The position numbers and the translations under genes were made by a program. 41,640 bases of DNA from UMGS1696 sp045643285 (GTDB taxonomy: Bacteria > Bacillota > Clostridia > Oscillospirales > CAG-272). This document shows positions 1 to 7,909 of this stretch, in pieces. Location of the stretch: positions 1-41,640 of the forward strand of contig JAZUKN010000087.1 of the NCBI GenBank assembly GCA_045643285.1, in the 5' to 3' direction. Numbering within the stretch: position 1 is the stretch's first letter; each line of letters opens with the position of its first letter. The notes under the pieces were generated by a model. The model made no database searches. It saw only the letters and a program-made list of their open reading frames with translations, and was not told the origin of the DNA.

Positions 1-142
1 CGAGGGCGGTTTTTCCGATGAAGAGGCAAAAAAAGCCGTCGCCGCCGGCATGAAAGGCGTTTCCCTCGGCAGGAGGATACTCCGCACGGAAAGTGCCGCG
101 CCCCACGTTCTGTCCTGCGTTTCGTTCGCGTTTGAAAAGTGA
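1..142 (+). CDS. rsmE: RsmE, 16S rRNA (uracil-1498-N3)-methyltransferase, C-terminal end only
   Basis: Only the last 46 codons are in the window, in the frame starting at base 2 and ending with TGA at 140-142. The translated tail reads EGGFSDEEAKKA followed by GVSLGRRILRTESAA. This is the hallmark C-terminal SPOUT-knot region of RsmE, which binds SAM (usually GPEGGFS...V.LG.RILRTETA). RsmE methylates U1498 of 16S rRNA in the small subunit. The gene starts outside the window, so length and operon context cannot be judged. No clear terminator hairpin follows; the next gene appears to have its own promoter. Confidence 0.88.
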   Translation, partial: EGGFSDEEAKKAVAAGMKGVSLGRRILRTESAAPHVLSCVSFAFEK

Positions 143-222
143 GCGTAAGTCATTTTTTATAAAATTTTCATATTATTCACAAAAAAACAGGGGCTTTTTT
201 ATGAAAAATTACGGATTACCTA

Positions 223-251
223 TTGAAAAATACCAAAAAATCGTGTAGAAT
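223..251 (+). promoter_or_regulatory. Sigma-A-type promoter for the CdaR-like regulator
   Basis: TTGAAA at 223-228, a 17-nt spacer and TAGAAT at 246-251 lie 58 nt upstream of the regulator's start codon. The region is AT-rich and separates the gene from rsmE. Judged by motif fit and spacing only. Confidence 0.5.
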
Positions 252-308
252 ATAGTGTAGTATACACAAAAAGACAGATCGTGTTTTTTGATGAAAGGGG
301 AGTTTTCA

Positions 309-1394
309 ATGGCAAACCGTTTATTTCAGGGAATAATTCATCAGATGAGGGATGCGGTTGATCGCGTTATCGGCGTCATTGACGACAACGGCGTTATCAT
401 TGCGTGCAGTGAGCTTGTGAAGATCGGCGAGATGAGACAGGGCGTGCGCGACGAGCTTTCGTATTCCTCTGAGTCCGTTACATCCGGCGGATATACCTAC
501 AAGGCTATCGGCTCCGGCTCAAAGTGGGAGTATGTCGTCTTCGTCGAGGGCGAAGATAAGTACGCTGAAAAGACAGCTACCATTCTGTCAGTAAGTCTCT
601 CAAGCATCAAGAATCTGTACGACGAAAAGTACGACAAGAACTCATTTATCAAAAACATAATTCTCGACAACATTCTTCCGAGCGATATTTATGTTAAATC
701 GAAGGAGCTTCGCTTCAACGCTGAGGAATCGCGCGTTGTATTCCTTATCAAGTTCCATTCAAAGTCAGATGTTCTGTCGTACGATATGGTACAGAACATC
801 TTCCCCGATAAGAACAAGGACTACGTTATCGCAACTGGCGAACAGGATATCGTTCTCGTTAAGGAAGTAAAGCCCGGAACGGACATCAAAGAGATCGAAA
901 AGATCGCGCGCCAGATCGCCGATACTATCAATTCCGAATTCTACGTCAAGGTTTCTATAGGCATCGGAACGGTAGTCGACAATATCAAGGACCTCGCCCG
1001 TTCTTATAAGGAAGCACAGGTGGCATTCGAGGTAGGCAAGGTATTCGATACCGAAAAGAACATAGTAAGCTACGAAAATCTCGGGATCGGCAGACTTATC
1101 TACCAGCTCCCGACAACGCTCTGCGAAATGTTCCTCCAGGAAGTATTCAAGAACGGTTCGCTCGACACACTCGACAGAGAAACACTCATGACGATCCAGT
1201 GCTTCTTCGAGAACAACTTAAACGTGTCCGAAACATCGCGTAAGCTGTTCGTACACAGAAACACTCTCGTTTACAGACTCGAAAAGATCAGAAAACTCAC
1301 AGGTCTTGACCTCAGGGAATTCGACCACGCGATCACGTTCAAGGTCGCGCTCATGGTCAAGAGATACCTGACGACAAAACCCTCCAAATATTAA
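309..1394 (+). CDS. CdaR/PucR-family transcriptional regulator (sugar-diacid regulator type)
   Basis: A 361-residue regulator. Residues about 1-60 (LFQGIIHQMRDAV...VIDDNGVIIAC...KIGEMRQG) resemble the sugar-diacid-recognition domain of CdaR. Residues about 130-270 look like the degenerate GGDEF-like middle domain of PucR proteins. Residues about 300-355 (NLNVSETSRKLFVHRNTLVYRLEKI...TGLDL) are the PucR C-terminal helix-turn-helix. CdaR homologues activate glucarate/glycerate genes in Proteobacteria, but in Clostridia the ligands of this family are mostly unknown and no diacid genes lie nearby. I chose ATG 309 over TTG 288 and ATG 291 because the AAAGGGGAG ribosome-binding site at 294-302 sits 6 nt before it. 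The gene stands alone between its own promoter and a hairpin that precedes ftsE. Confidence 0.85.
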   Translation: MANRLFQGIIHQMRDAVDRVIGVIDDNGVIIACSELVKIGEMRQGVRDELSYSSESVTSGGYTYKAIGSGSKWEYVVFVEGEDKYAEKTATILSVSLSSIKNLYDEKYDKNSFIKNIILDNILPSDIYVKSKELRFNAEESRVVFLIKFHSKSDVLSYDMVQNIFPDKNKDYVIATGEQDIVLVKEVKPGTDIKEIEKIARQIADTINSEFYVKVSIGIGTVVDNIKDLARSYKEAQVAFEVGKVFDTEKNIVSYENLGIGRLIYQLPTTLCEMFLQEVFKNGSLDTLDRETLMTIQCFFENNLNVSETSRKLFVHRNTLVYRLEKIRKLTGLDLREFDHAITFKVALMVKRYLTTKPSKY

Positions 1395-1415
1395 GCCGCA
1401 CAAACGAATATCAGA

Positions 1416-1475
1416 CAGGGACTGCGCCGTATGACATCACGAAAAAACCGCGCAAGGTCCCTGCGATGTTTTTAT
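1416..1475 (+). terminator. Probable intrinsic terminator after the CdaR-like gene
   Basis: CAGGGAC (1416-1422) pairs with GTCCCTG (1457-1463), with an inner GCGC/GCGC stem (1424-1427/1450-1453). ATGTTTTTATT follows. The T-run starts five bases past the stem, so termination may be partial and ftsE could receive read-through. Confidence 0.45.
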
Positions 1476-1522
1476 TCAGTGCGGACGATTAAAACGTTAT
1501 CCGCACCCCAGTGGAGAAAAAT

Positions 1523-2209
1523 ATGATTGATTTTGAAAACGTAAAGCTCGTCTATCCGAACGGAACGATGGCGCTCAAAGGAATAGACTTACATATCGAC
1601 GAGGGCGAATTCGTCTTTATCGTCGGTCATTCCGGAGCCGGAAAAAGCTCGATAATGAAGCTACTCCTCCGTGAAGAGACGATTACGTCCGGCAAGCTGA
1701 CGGTCGGGGACTACGATCTCGGCTCGATGAAAACGAAGGATATTCCTTTCTACAGGCGCGAGCTTGGCGTAGTGTTCCAGGATTTCCGCCTCTTCCCGAA
1801 GAAAACGGTATACGAAAACGTCGCGTTTGCAATGGAGGTCGTCGGAACACCGCACTCGAAGATAAAGAGACGTGTACCTGCCATCCTCAATACCGTGAAC
1901 CTTGTCGGAAAACAGGATGCGTTTCCGCATGAGATATCAGGCGGAGAACAGCAGAGAGTCGCGCTTGCCCGTGCGCTCGCGAATAATCCGAAAATTATCA
2001 TCGCCGACGAGCCGACCGGCAACATCGACCCGAAAATGTCGCTTGAGATCATGAGCCTGCTCGTAAAGATAAATAAGCTCGGCAAGACCGTTATAGTCGT
2101 GACCCACGAGAAGAACCTCGTCGACTACTATAAACAGCGCGTTGTCAGCATCAGAGAGGGACTTATCGTCGACGACAGAGTGGGAGGTATGTTCAATGAA
2201 ACGTTATAA
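1523..2209 (+). CDS. ftsE: FtsE, cell-division ABC ATPase
   Basis: FtsE is the cytoplasmic ATPase of FtsEX, which drives peptidoglycan hydrolases at the septum or cell wall. The protein is 228 residues, the usual FtsE length, and begins MIDFENVKLVYPNG, which is characteristic. It has Walker A GHSGAGKS (residues 35-42), the signature SGGEQQRVALARAL, Walker B IIIADEPTG and the H-loop VVTHE. An upstream in-frame GTG at 1511 was rejected because GGAG at 1513-1516 makes a good ribosome-binding site for ATG 1523. The stop overlaps the start of ftsX by 14 nt, indicating translational coupling, and the FtsEX-dependent hydrolase follows directly. Confidence 0.97.
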   Translation: MIDFENVKLVYPNGTMALKGIDLHIDEGEFVFIVGHSGAGKSSIMKLLLREETITSGKLTVGDYDLGSMKTKDIPFYRRELGVVFQDFRLFPKKTVYENVAFAMEVVGTPHSKIKRRVPAILNTVNLVGKQDAFPHEISGGEQQRVALARALANNPKIIIADEPTGNIDPKMSLEIMSLLVKINKLGKTVIVVTHEKNLVDYYKQRVVSIREGLIVDDRVGGMFNETL

Positions 2210-3077
2210 TATCTTCTACTTCATTAAGCAGGCACTCGCCGGAATGCGGCGTAACGGAGTCATGACATTCGCGTCTGTCGCGGTGCTTATGAGCCTGCTC
2301 GTCGTCATCGGCGGATTTTCACTGCTTGTTTACAATATTGATCTGAACCTCTCGAATTTCGGTGTGCTCAATCAGATAGCCGTTTTCGTTGACACGGACG
2401 CCGACGAAGCCGAGATCACCGAGATCGGCGAAAAGATCGCAAAGCTCGACAATATCGCATCTGTCGAGAGAGTGACCAAAGCCGAAGGTCTTGCCGAAAT
2501 GAAAGAGAAAAACGACGTTTACGATGACGTAACGGATGAGGAAAACCCGCTCCCCGATAAATTCGTCATTACATATATCGATACCGATAAGGTGCCGGAG
2601 CTGAACTATCAACTTTCGCAGATCGAAGGAATCGACAAGATCAACGACAGGCTTGATCTCGCAACGACAATCGAGAATCTCAAGCAGGGAATAATGATAG
2701 TATTTATCTGGTTCCTTGTCATCCTCGGAGTCGTCAGCGTGTTCATTATCATCAATACGATAAAGCTCTCCGTCTATGCGCGTAAGAACGAGATCGCCAT
2801 TATGCGCTATATCGGAGCGACGGGCTGGTTCATCTCGCTTCCGTTCACGTTTGAAGGCATATTCATCGGACTGTTTGCGTCCGTCATCGCGTTCTTCGGC
2901 GAATGGTACGTTTACTCCTACGCCGAAAACCTCGTGCTTGAGGATCTTCAGATGATCTCGATAGTCGGCTTCGGAGACGTGAAAACGCTTGTACTTATCG
3001 GATTTATCGCAGTCGGTATTCTTACCGGTGTTATAGGAAGCTCCATTTCACTCGGTAAATACCTTAAAGAAAACTGA
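2196..3077 (+). CDS. ftsX: FtsX, cell-division ABC permease
   Basis: The membrane partner of FtsE, 293 residues. It has an N-terminal TM (about residues 22-47), an extracellular domain of about 110 residues that in other bacteria contacts the wall hydrolase or its coiled coil, and three C-terminal TMs (starting near IVFIWFLVILGVV, EGIFIGLFASVIAFF and VLIGFIAVGILTGVIG). The order TM-ectodomain-TM3 is that of FtsX. ATG 2196 is preceded by GGGAGG at 2182-2187 inside ftsE. The next gene begins 9 nt after the stop, so FtsX and the coiled-coil M23 hydrolase are almost certainly made together and act together. Confidence 0.96.
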   Translation: MKRYNIFYFIKQALAGMRRNGVMTFASVAVLMSLLVVIGGFSLLVYNIDLNLSNFGVLNQIAVFVDTDADEAEITEIGEKIAKLDNIASVERVTKAEGLAEMKEKNDVYDDVTDEENPLPDKFVITYIDTDKVPELNYQLSQIEGIDKINDRLDLATTIENLKQGIMIVFIWFLVILGVVSVFIIINTIKLSVYARKNEIAIMRYIGATGWFISLPFTFEGIFIGLFASVIAFFGEWYVYSYAENLVLEDLQMISIVGFGDVKTLVLIGFIAVGILTGVIGSSISLGKYLKEN

Positions 3078-3086
3078 TTTACGAAC

Positions 3087-4256
3087 ATGAATAAAAACAC
3101 ACTGAAAAAAATAACGGCGGCACTGCTTTGTGCGCTTATGCTCGTGCTTATGCCGATTTGTTCGCTTTCGGCGACCGACGCGACTGTCCAGTCGTACGAA
3201 GATCAGCTTGCGGATATCTCGGCGCATATCAAGCAGGCGCAGAACGACCTCGCTTATATCAGAGGACAGAAGTCCAGCACATGGGAAGAGGTCGCAAAGC
3301 TCGACGAACTAATCTCCTATAACGAAAACTGGAAGCAGCTCGCCGAAAAACAGCTTGAAACGCTCAATAAGCAGATCAGCGAGACGGAAGAACGCATCGC
3401 CTCACTTGAAAAGAAGATCGACAATCAGCATAACGCATACCTCGAGAGAATGAAAAGAGAATACATGGAGCAGGAGACCGACTATATCGAACTGATACTC
3501 GGCTCGAAGAACCTTGTGGACTTTCTCTCGAAGCTCGAATACGTCCGTGCAATAATCGAGTACGATAAACGGATCATAAAAGAGCTGAACGCGAACAGAG
3601 CCGATCTTGAAACCGAAAAAAAGAAGCTCTCCGACTCAAAGGAAGTCCAGCTCGTCAGAGTAAAGGACTACGAAGAGGCTATAGAGAGCAGTCAGAAAAC
3701 TTACGACGAGAAGATCGCGCTCATGGCACGGCTTGAAAAAGACGAGAGCGCAAGTATGGATACATATACATACTATAAGAATCTCGAAGATAAGATGAAC
3801 CGCGAGCTTGAAAATTACCTCGCCGAGCTTCAGCGAAAGAGCCAGTCGGCGTATGTCGGCGGCACGGGCGGATGGCCTCTCCAGGCAGGAGTATACTACT
3901 ATGTTTCGTCCGAGTTCGGTTGGCGCGTGCTTTGGGGAGTGAACGACTATCATCTCGGCATCGACCTTGCCTGCGCGAGCGGAACCGAGATATATTCATA
4001 CAACGGAGGAACCGTTCTGAAGAGCGAATGGCACGACAGCTACGGCAACTATGTTGTCGTAGACCACGGCGGCGGAATTTCCACACTGTACGCTCATATG
4101 TCAAAGAGAGCAGTACAGCAGGGTGACTATGTTGCGGCAGGTCAGCTCCTCGGATACGTCGGAATGACAGGCTCGGCGTCCGGTTATCACCTCCACTTCG
4201 AGGTCAGAGAAAACGGTGCAGTCGTACAGCCGCGCAACTATCTCTCATTCCCGTAA
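3087..4256 (+). CDS. Secreted coiled-coil M23 (LytM) peptidoglycan hydrolase, likely FtsEX-dependent
   Basis: A 389-residue protein with a signal peptide (residues 1-29, cleaved near SLSA). Residues about 32-255 form a long coiled coil like those of EnvC, PcsB and CwlO. Residues about 262-389 are a C-terminal LytM domain. The zinc/catalytic motifs are intact: H289 and D293 (YHLGID), H337 (YAH) and H368/H370 (YHLHFEV). It therefore resembles an active endopeptidase rather than a degenerate activator like E. coli EnvC. Known FtsEX partners in Firmicutes carry CHAP or NlpC/P60 domains; here the same architecture uses M23. Position directly behind ftsEX makes this the probable cognate hydrolase, with the coiled coil restraining the enzyme until FtsX signals. 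Confidence 0.9.
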   Translation: MNKNTLKKITAALLCALMLVLMPICSLSATDATVQSYEDQLADISAHIKQAQNDLAYIRGQKSSTWEEVAKLDELISYNENWKQLAEKQLETLNKQISETEERIASLEKKIDNQHNAYLERMKREYMEQETDYIELILGSKNLVDFLSKLEYVRAIIEYDKRIIKELNANRADLETEKKKLSDSKEVQLVRVKDYEEAIESSQKTYDEKIALMARLEKDESASMDTYTYYKNLEDKMNRELENYLAELQRKSQSAYVGGTGGWPLQAGVYYYVSSEFGWRVLWGVNDYHLGIDLACASGTEIYSYNGGTVLKSEWHDSYGNYVVVDHGGGISTLYAHMSKRAVQQGDYVAAGQLLGYVGMTGSASGYHLHFEVRENGAVVQPRNYLSFP

Positions 4257-4334
4257 TATACTGATTACATCACAAACATACGGGAATAATAGTAAAGAAA
4301 AATCAGTAATCAAATCGGAGGCGTCTCCATAATA

Positions 4335-5615
4335 ATGAAAAAGAAAATTTCACTTTTTGTCGCTGTTATTATCGCTTTGCTGTTCGGACTTGCAGTGTTC
4401 ATGGCGACATTCTCGCTGATGACGTTCAAAAACGTGTCCGACGCACTGAATAATGCGGAAATACCGGATACATCCGCCACAGACGCGACGGAAGACAGCG
4501 CAGATAAAAGAACGGATAACGAGTTTATAAACAGGCTCGCCGAGCGTATCGCTGAAGTCGACGAGATATACAGATCAATCTATATTGGTGAGCTTGACGA
4601 CGAATTCCTCATCGACTGCGCCATAGACGGATATGTCGCCGGCACGGAAGATAAATACGGCAGATATTATAACGCCGAGGACTTCAAGGAATGGACGAGC
4701 GACATTGAGGGTGAATTTGCCGGCATCGGCGTAAACGTCATCTTCAACGCAGACTATCAGGTCATCGAAGTCATCAACGTGTTCCCGGATTCTCCGGCTG
4801 ACCGCGCAGGTGTGCTTCCCGGCGACCTCGTCATCTACGCAGGCGAAGAACACGAATCCGTCATTGATCTCGGTTACTACGGAGCTATCGACAAGATCCG
4901 AGGCGAGATCGGTACAAAGGCGTACTTCACTGTCGCACGCGGCGAAAACTACGAAAAAGAGATCGACTTTGAGGTTGAGCGCGAACAGGTGACAGCGGTT
5001 TCCGTGACATACCATAAATACGCACTCGACGAAGAAGTCGGAGTCATAAAGATCACCGAATTTGACGTACCGACGTCGGAGCAGTTCATCGAAGCCGTAA
5101 ACGCTCTCGTGAACGACGGATGCAAAAAGCTCGTCGTCGACCTCAGATATAACCCCGGAGGAGAGCTTAACTCCATTGTACAGACGCTTGATTTCATCGT
5201 TCCGGCAGGACCTATCGTTCACATTATGGATGCCGACGGAAAAGAAGTCAGAGCAATGTATTCGGATCCGCGTGAGCTTGATATACCGATGGCAGTTCTC
5301 GTAAACGGCAGTACTGCAAGCGCGGCTGAGCTGTTCACGTCCACTGTCCGCGATTACGATAAGGCTGTTATTGTCGGTACAACGACATACGGCAAGGGCT
5401 GTATGCAGACGACGGTACCGCTTTCCACAGGCGGAGCCGTAACGGTGACTTACAGAATGTACAATCCGCCGTTCTCCGAAAACTATCACGATGTAGGAAT
5501 CGTGCCGGATATTGAAGTAGAGCTTGACGAGGCACTTGCAGAGAAAAACGTCTTCAAGATCACCGACGAAGAAGACAACCAGCTTCGCGCCGCAGTCGAA
5601 GCCCTCGCAGATTAA
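4335..5615 (+). CDS. C-terminal processing peptidase, S41 family (CtpA/CtpB-like)
   Basis: A 426-residue, membrane-anchored serine protease. A single N-terminal TM (about residues 5-29) is followed by a low-complexity linker, a PDZ domain (about 125-205, with IGVNVIF...VFPDSPADRAGVLPGD) and an S41 catalytic domain. Aligned to E. coli Tsp, the Ser/Lys dyad is S329 (NGSTASAAE) and K354 (TYGKG). Such proteases cut extracytoplasmic proteins at exposed C-termini; in Bacillus, CtpB acts in sporulation signalling. It follows the FtsEX-M23 module after 78 nt, so it may process wall hydrolases, though this is inference. The ribosome-binding site GGAGG (4317-4321) is 13 nt from ATG 4335, a longer spacing than usual. 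Confidence 0.93.
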   Translation: MKKKISLFVAVIIALLFGLAVFMATFSLMTFKNVSDALNNAEIPDTSATDATEDSADKRTDNEFINRLAERIAEVDEIYRSIYIGELDDEFLIDCAIDGYVAGTEDKYGRYYNAEDFKEWTSDIEGEFAGIGVNVIFNADYQVIEVINVFPDSPADRAGVLPGDLVIYAGEEHESVIDLGYYGAIDKIRGEIGTKAYFTVARGENYEKEIDFEVEREQVTAVSVTYHKYALDEEVGVIKITEFDVPTSEQFIEAVNALVNDGCKKLVVDLRYNPGGELNSIVQTLDFIVPAGPIVHIMDADGKEVRAMYSDPRELDIPMAVLVNGSTASAAELFTSTVRDYDKAVIVGTTTYGKGCMQTTVPLSTGGAVTVTYRMYNPPFSENYHDVGIVPDIEVELDEALAEKNVFKITDEEDNQLRAAVEALAD

Positions 5616-5657
5616 GACAAAAACAAATTCATATAACGCAAAGAAGGACTCTATACC

Positions 5658-6146
5658 ATGGAAGACAAGAAGACCACCAAATATACACAGGAAGGCTACG
5701 ACGCCCTTGTAACAGAGCTCAACTACCTCAAAGGTGAGAAGACAGAAGAAGTGAAGAAAGCGCTTGCATTCGCCCGTTCGCTCGGCGACTTCTCAGAAAA
5801 CAGTGAGCTTGACGCCGCAAAGGACGAACAGGGACAGGTAGTCGCAAGGATCGCAGAGCTTGAGGAGCTTCTCAAGCACGCCGAGATCATCACCGCAGAC
5901 GAGGTGCGCGACGATGTTGTCAATCTCGGCTCGTCCGTCAAGGTGTACGACGAAGATTTTGAAGAAGAAGTCGTTTACGATATCGTCGGCACGAACCAGG
6001 CAGACCCGATGAACGGTAAAATTTCCGATATCAGCCCGATAGGAAGTGCGCTTGTCGGAAAGACAGTCGGCGCGGAAGTAACAGTCACAACTCCCACAGG
6101 GGATATCAAGCTGAAAATTCTTTCAGTCGAGAGAACAAAGAACTGA
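5658..6146 (+). CDS. greA: GreA, transcript cleavage factor
   Basis: A 162-residue protein close to the 158-residue GreA standard. The N-terminal antiparallel coiled coil (residues about 10-78) has the acidic tip GDFSENSELDAAK. This tip enters the RNA polymerase secondary channel and stimulates cleavage of backtracked RNA. The C-terminal FKBP-like domain ends IGSALVGKTVGAEVTVTTPTG, typical of GreA. A ribosome-binding site (AAGAAGG) precedes ATG 5658. lysS starts 23 nt downstream, a greA-lysS pairing widespread in Firmicutes. Confidence 0.96.
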   Translation: MEDKKTTKYTQEGYDALVTELNYLKGEKTEEVKKALAFARSLGDFSENSELDAAKDEQGQVVARIAELEELLKHAEIITADEVRDDVVNLGSSVKVYDEDFEEEVVYDIVGTNQADPMNGKISDISPIGSALVGKTVGAEVTVTTPTGDIKLKILSVERTKN

Positions 6147-6169
6147 CACGAGAAAAGGAAGACATAAAA

Positions 6170-7693
6170 ATGGCAGATAATAACGTAAATCCCGCAGTAC
6201 AGAACGAAGCGACTCAGGAAAACTATAACGATCTCGTAAGAGTACGCCGTGAAAAGCTCGCCGATCTTCAGCAGAACGGCAAGAATCCGTATGAAATAAT
6301 GTCGTATCCGCAGGACGCATATTCCGCAGACCTCAAGGAAAAATACGCCGCCATCGAGCCGGAAGCACATACAGGCGAAGTTGTCTGCATGGCAGGCCGC
6401 CTTATGACGAAGCGCGTCATGGGCAAAGCATCGTTTGCGGACCTCCGCGACAACAAAGGCGATATGCAGCTTTACGTCCGCCGTGACGAGATAGGCGACG
6501 AGCCGTACGCGGATTTCAAGAAATTCGACATCGGCGATATAGTCGGTGCAAAGGGCGAAGTCTTCCGCACAAAAATGGGAGAGCTCAGCATCCACGTCAG
6601 CGAGATAAAGCTCCTCTCGAAGTCCCTTCTTCCGCTTCCCGAAAAATATCACGGACTGCAGGATCTCGATACACGTTACCGCCAGAGATACGTTGACCTT
6701 ATCGTAAATCCCGAAGTAAAAGAGACATTCATAAAGAGAAGCCGTATCCTCACGGAGCTTCGCCACTATCTTGACGGCAAGGGCTTCCTCGAAGTTGATA
6801 CACCTATCCTCACACCGTTTGAGATCGGCGCGTCCGCAAGACCGTTCTTCACGCACCATAACACTCTTGATATGGATATGGTACTCCGTATCGAAACGGA
6901 GCTTTACTTAAAGAGACTTATAGTCGGCGGTATGGACAGAGTATATGAAGTAGGCCGTATCTTCCGTAACGAAGGCATGGACCCGAAGCATAACCCCGAA
7001 TTTACCTCGATCGAGCTGTATCAGGCGTTCACCGACTACCACGGAATGATGGACCTTGTCGAAGATATGATGAAGACCGTTACCGAAAAGGTTTGCGGCT
7101 CACTGAAGATCAATTACCAGGGCAATGAGATCGACATCGGAAACTGGGACAGACTCACAATGGTTGAGGCAGTGAAGAAGTATTCCGGCGTTGACTTCAA
7201 CGATTGGAAGACAGACGAAGACGCAATAGCAGCCGCAAAAGCGCATAACGTCGACCTGCCCGAAGTACCGACGCGCGGCTCTATCCTTGCCGAGTTCTTC
7301 GACGCATTTGTTGAAGACAAGCTCATCCAGCCGACGTTCATTTACGATTATCCTGTCGAGATCAGCCCGCTTGCAAAGCGTAAGCCGAGCAATCCCGAAT
7401 TCACCGAACGTTTTGAATATTTCATCAACGCTACGGAATTCGGCAACGCATTCAGCGAGCTGAACGATCCTATCGACCAGAAAGAACGCTTTGAAAAGCA
7501 GGTCGCAGACCGCAAGAAGCTCAATCCCGAATCAAAAGCGCAGGTCGACTACGACTACGTTACGGCTCTTGAATACGGTATGGCTCCGACGGGCGGACTC
7601 GGATTCGGAGTCGACAGACTCGTAATGCTTCTCACCGACAGCGCGTCGATAAGAGACGTGTTGCTCTTCCCGACGATGAAACCTCTCGAATAA
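6170..7693 (+). CDS. lysS: Lysyl-tRNA synthetase, class II
   Basis: A 507-residue cytoplasmic enzyme that charges tRNA-Lys. The N-terminal OB-fold anticodon-binding domain is at about residues 60-165 (MAGRLMTKRVMGKASFADLRD). The class II catalytic core follows, with motif 1 around ILTELRHYLDGKGFLEVDTPIL, motif 2 (FRNEGMDPKHNPEFTSIELYQA) and motif 3 (GGLGFGVDRLVMLL). Length and motif order are standard. The start ATG 6170 follows AAAAGGAAG. It is the last gene of the greA-lysS unit, closed by the terminator at 7701-7730. Confidence 0.97.
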   Translation: MADNNVNPAVQNEATQENYNDLVRVRREKLADLQQNGKNPYEIMSYPQDAYSADLKEKYAAIEPEAHTGEVVCMAGRLMTKRVMGKASFADLRDNKGDMQLYVRRDEIGDEPYADFKKFDIGDIVGAKGEVFRTKMGELSIHVSEIKLLSKSLLPLPEKYHGLQDLDTRYRQRYVDLIVNPEVKETFIKRSRILTELRHYLDGKGFLEVDTPILTPFEIGASARPFFTHHNTLDMDMVLRIETELYLKRLIVGGMDRVYEVGRIFRNEGMDPKHNPEFTSIELYQAFTDYHGMMDLVEDMMKTVTEKVCGSLKINYQGNEIDIGNWDRLTMVEAVKKYSGVDFNDWKTDEDAIAAAKAHNVDLPEVPTRGSILAEFFDAFVEDKLIQPTFIYDYPVEISPLAKRKPSNPEFTERFEYFINATEFGNAFSELNDPIDQKERFEKQVADRKKLNPESKAQVDYDYVTALEYGMAPTGGLGFGVDRLVMLLTDSASIRDVLLFPTMKPLE

Positions 7694-7700
7694 TCCACAT

Positions 7701-7730
7701 AAAGCACCGTTTGAAGCGGTGCTTTTTCTT
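7701..7730 (+). terminator. Intrinsic terminator after lysS
   Basis: AAAGCACCG (7701-7709) and CGGTGCTTT (7717-7725) form a 9-bp stem around a 7-nt loop, followed by TTCTTTTT. It separates the housekeeping run from the ABC/HlyD operon. Confidence 0.9.
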
Positions 7731-7778
7731 TTTGAAAGCATAATTTTTCCGATTTTTCTCCCATTTCTCACGAAAGTA

Positions 7779-7787
7779 TGCTATAAT
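7779..7787 (+). promoter_or_regulatory. Extended -10 promoter of the ABC permease/HlyD/solute-binding operon
   Basis: TG-C-TATAAT (7779-7787) is a perfect extended -10 element. No good -35 is seen 17 nt upstream, which is tolerated for extended -10 promoters. The predicted start near 7794 gives a leader of about 115 nt before ATG 7910. Confidence 0.65.
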
Positions 7788-7806
7788 ATTATTTTAGGAA
7801 GAGTCT

Positions 7807-7872
7807 GCGACGGAGGCGAAAAATATTTAATTTTTCGCCGGAAACAAAGGAACTTTTTTCGCTTTCCGTCGT
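7807..7872 (+). ncRNA. Structured 5' leader of the permease/adaptor/SBP operon
   Basis: Inside the predicted leader, CGACGGA (7808-7814) can pair with TCCGTCG (7865-7871). Within that, a perfect 10-bp hairpin GGCGAAAAAT/ATTTTTCGCC (7815-7824/7830-7839) sits directly against the closing stem. CGGAAA (7840-7845) could alternatively pair with TTTCCG (7863-7868), giving two competing folds. I recognise no known riboswitch consensus and there is no terminator T-run before the gene, so any control would be on translation or RNA stability. Seen as base complementarity only. Confidence 0.45.
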
Positions 7873-7909
7873 CTAAGAATATGAATACATATTAACCCGG
7901 GACTGTACT

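Noticed and set aside
288..308. Upstream TTG/ATG start for the CdaR-like regulator
   Set aside because: These codons overlap or directly precede the AAAGGGGAG ribosome-binding site, which is correctly spaced for ATG 309.
4259..4310. TACTGATT/AATCAGTA inverted repeat between the M23 and S41 genes
   Set aside because: Only 8 bp with a long AT-rich loop and no T-run; too weak to call a terminator or operator.
4575..5489. 304-codon open frame on the minus strand
   Set aside because: It is antisense to the S41 protease gene, has no ribosome-binding site and its translation shows no family features; a by-product of the codon pattern of the real gene.
5975..6859. 294-codon minus-strand frame across greA and lysS
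   Set aside because: Antisense to two certain genes and rich in Val/Cys/Arg runs typical of reversed codons.
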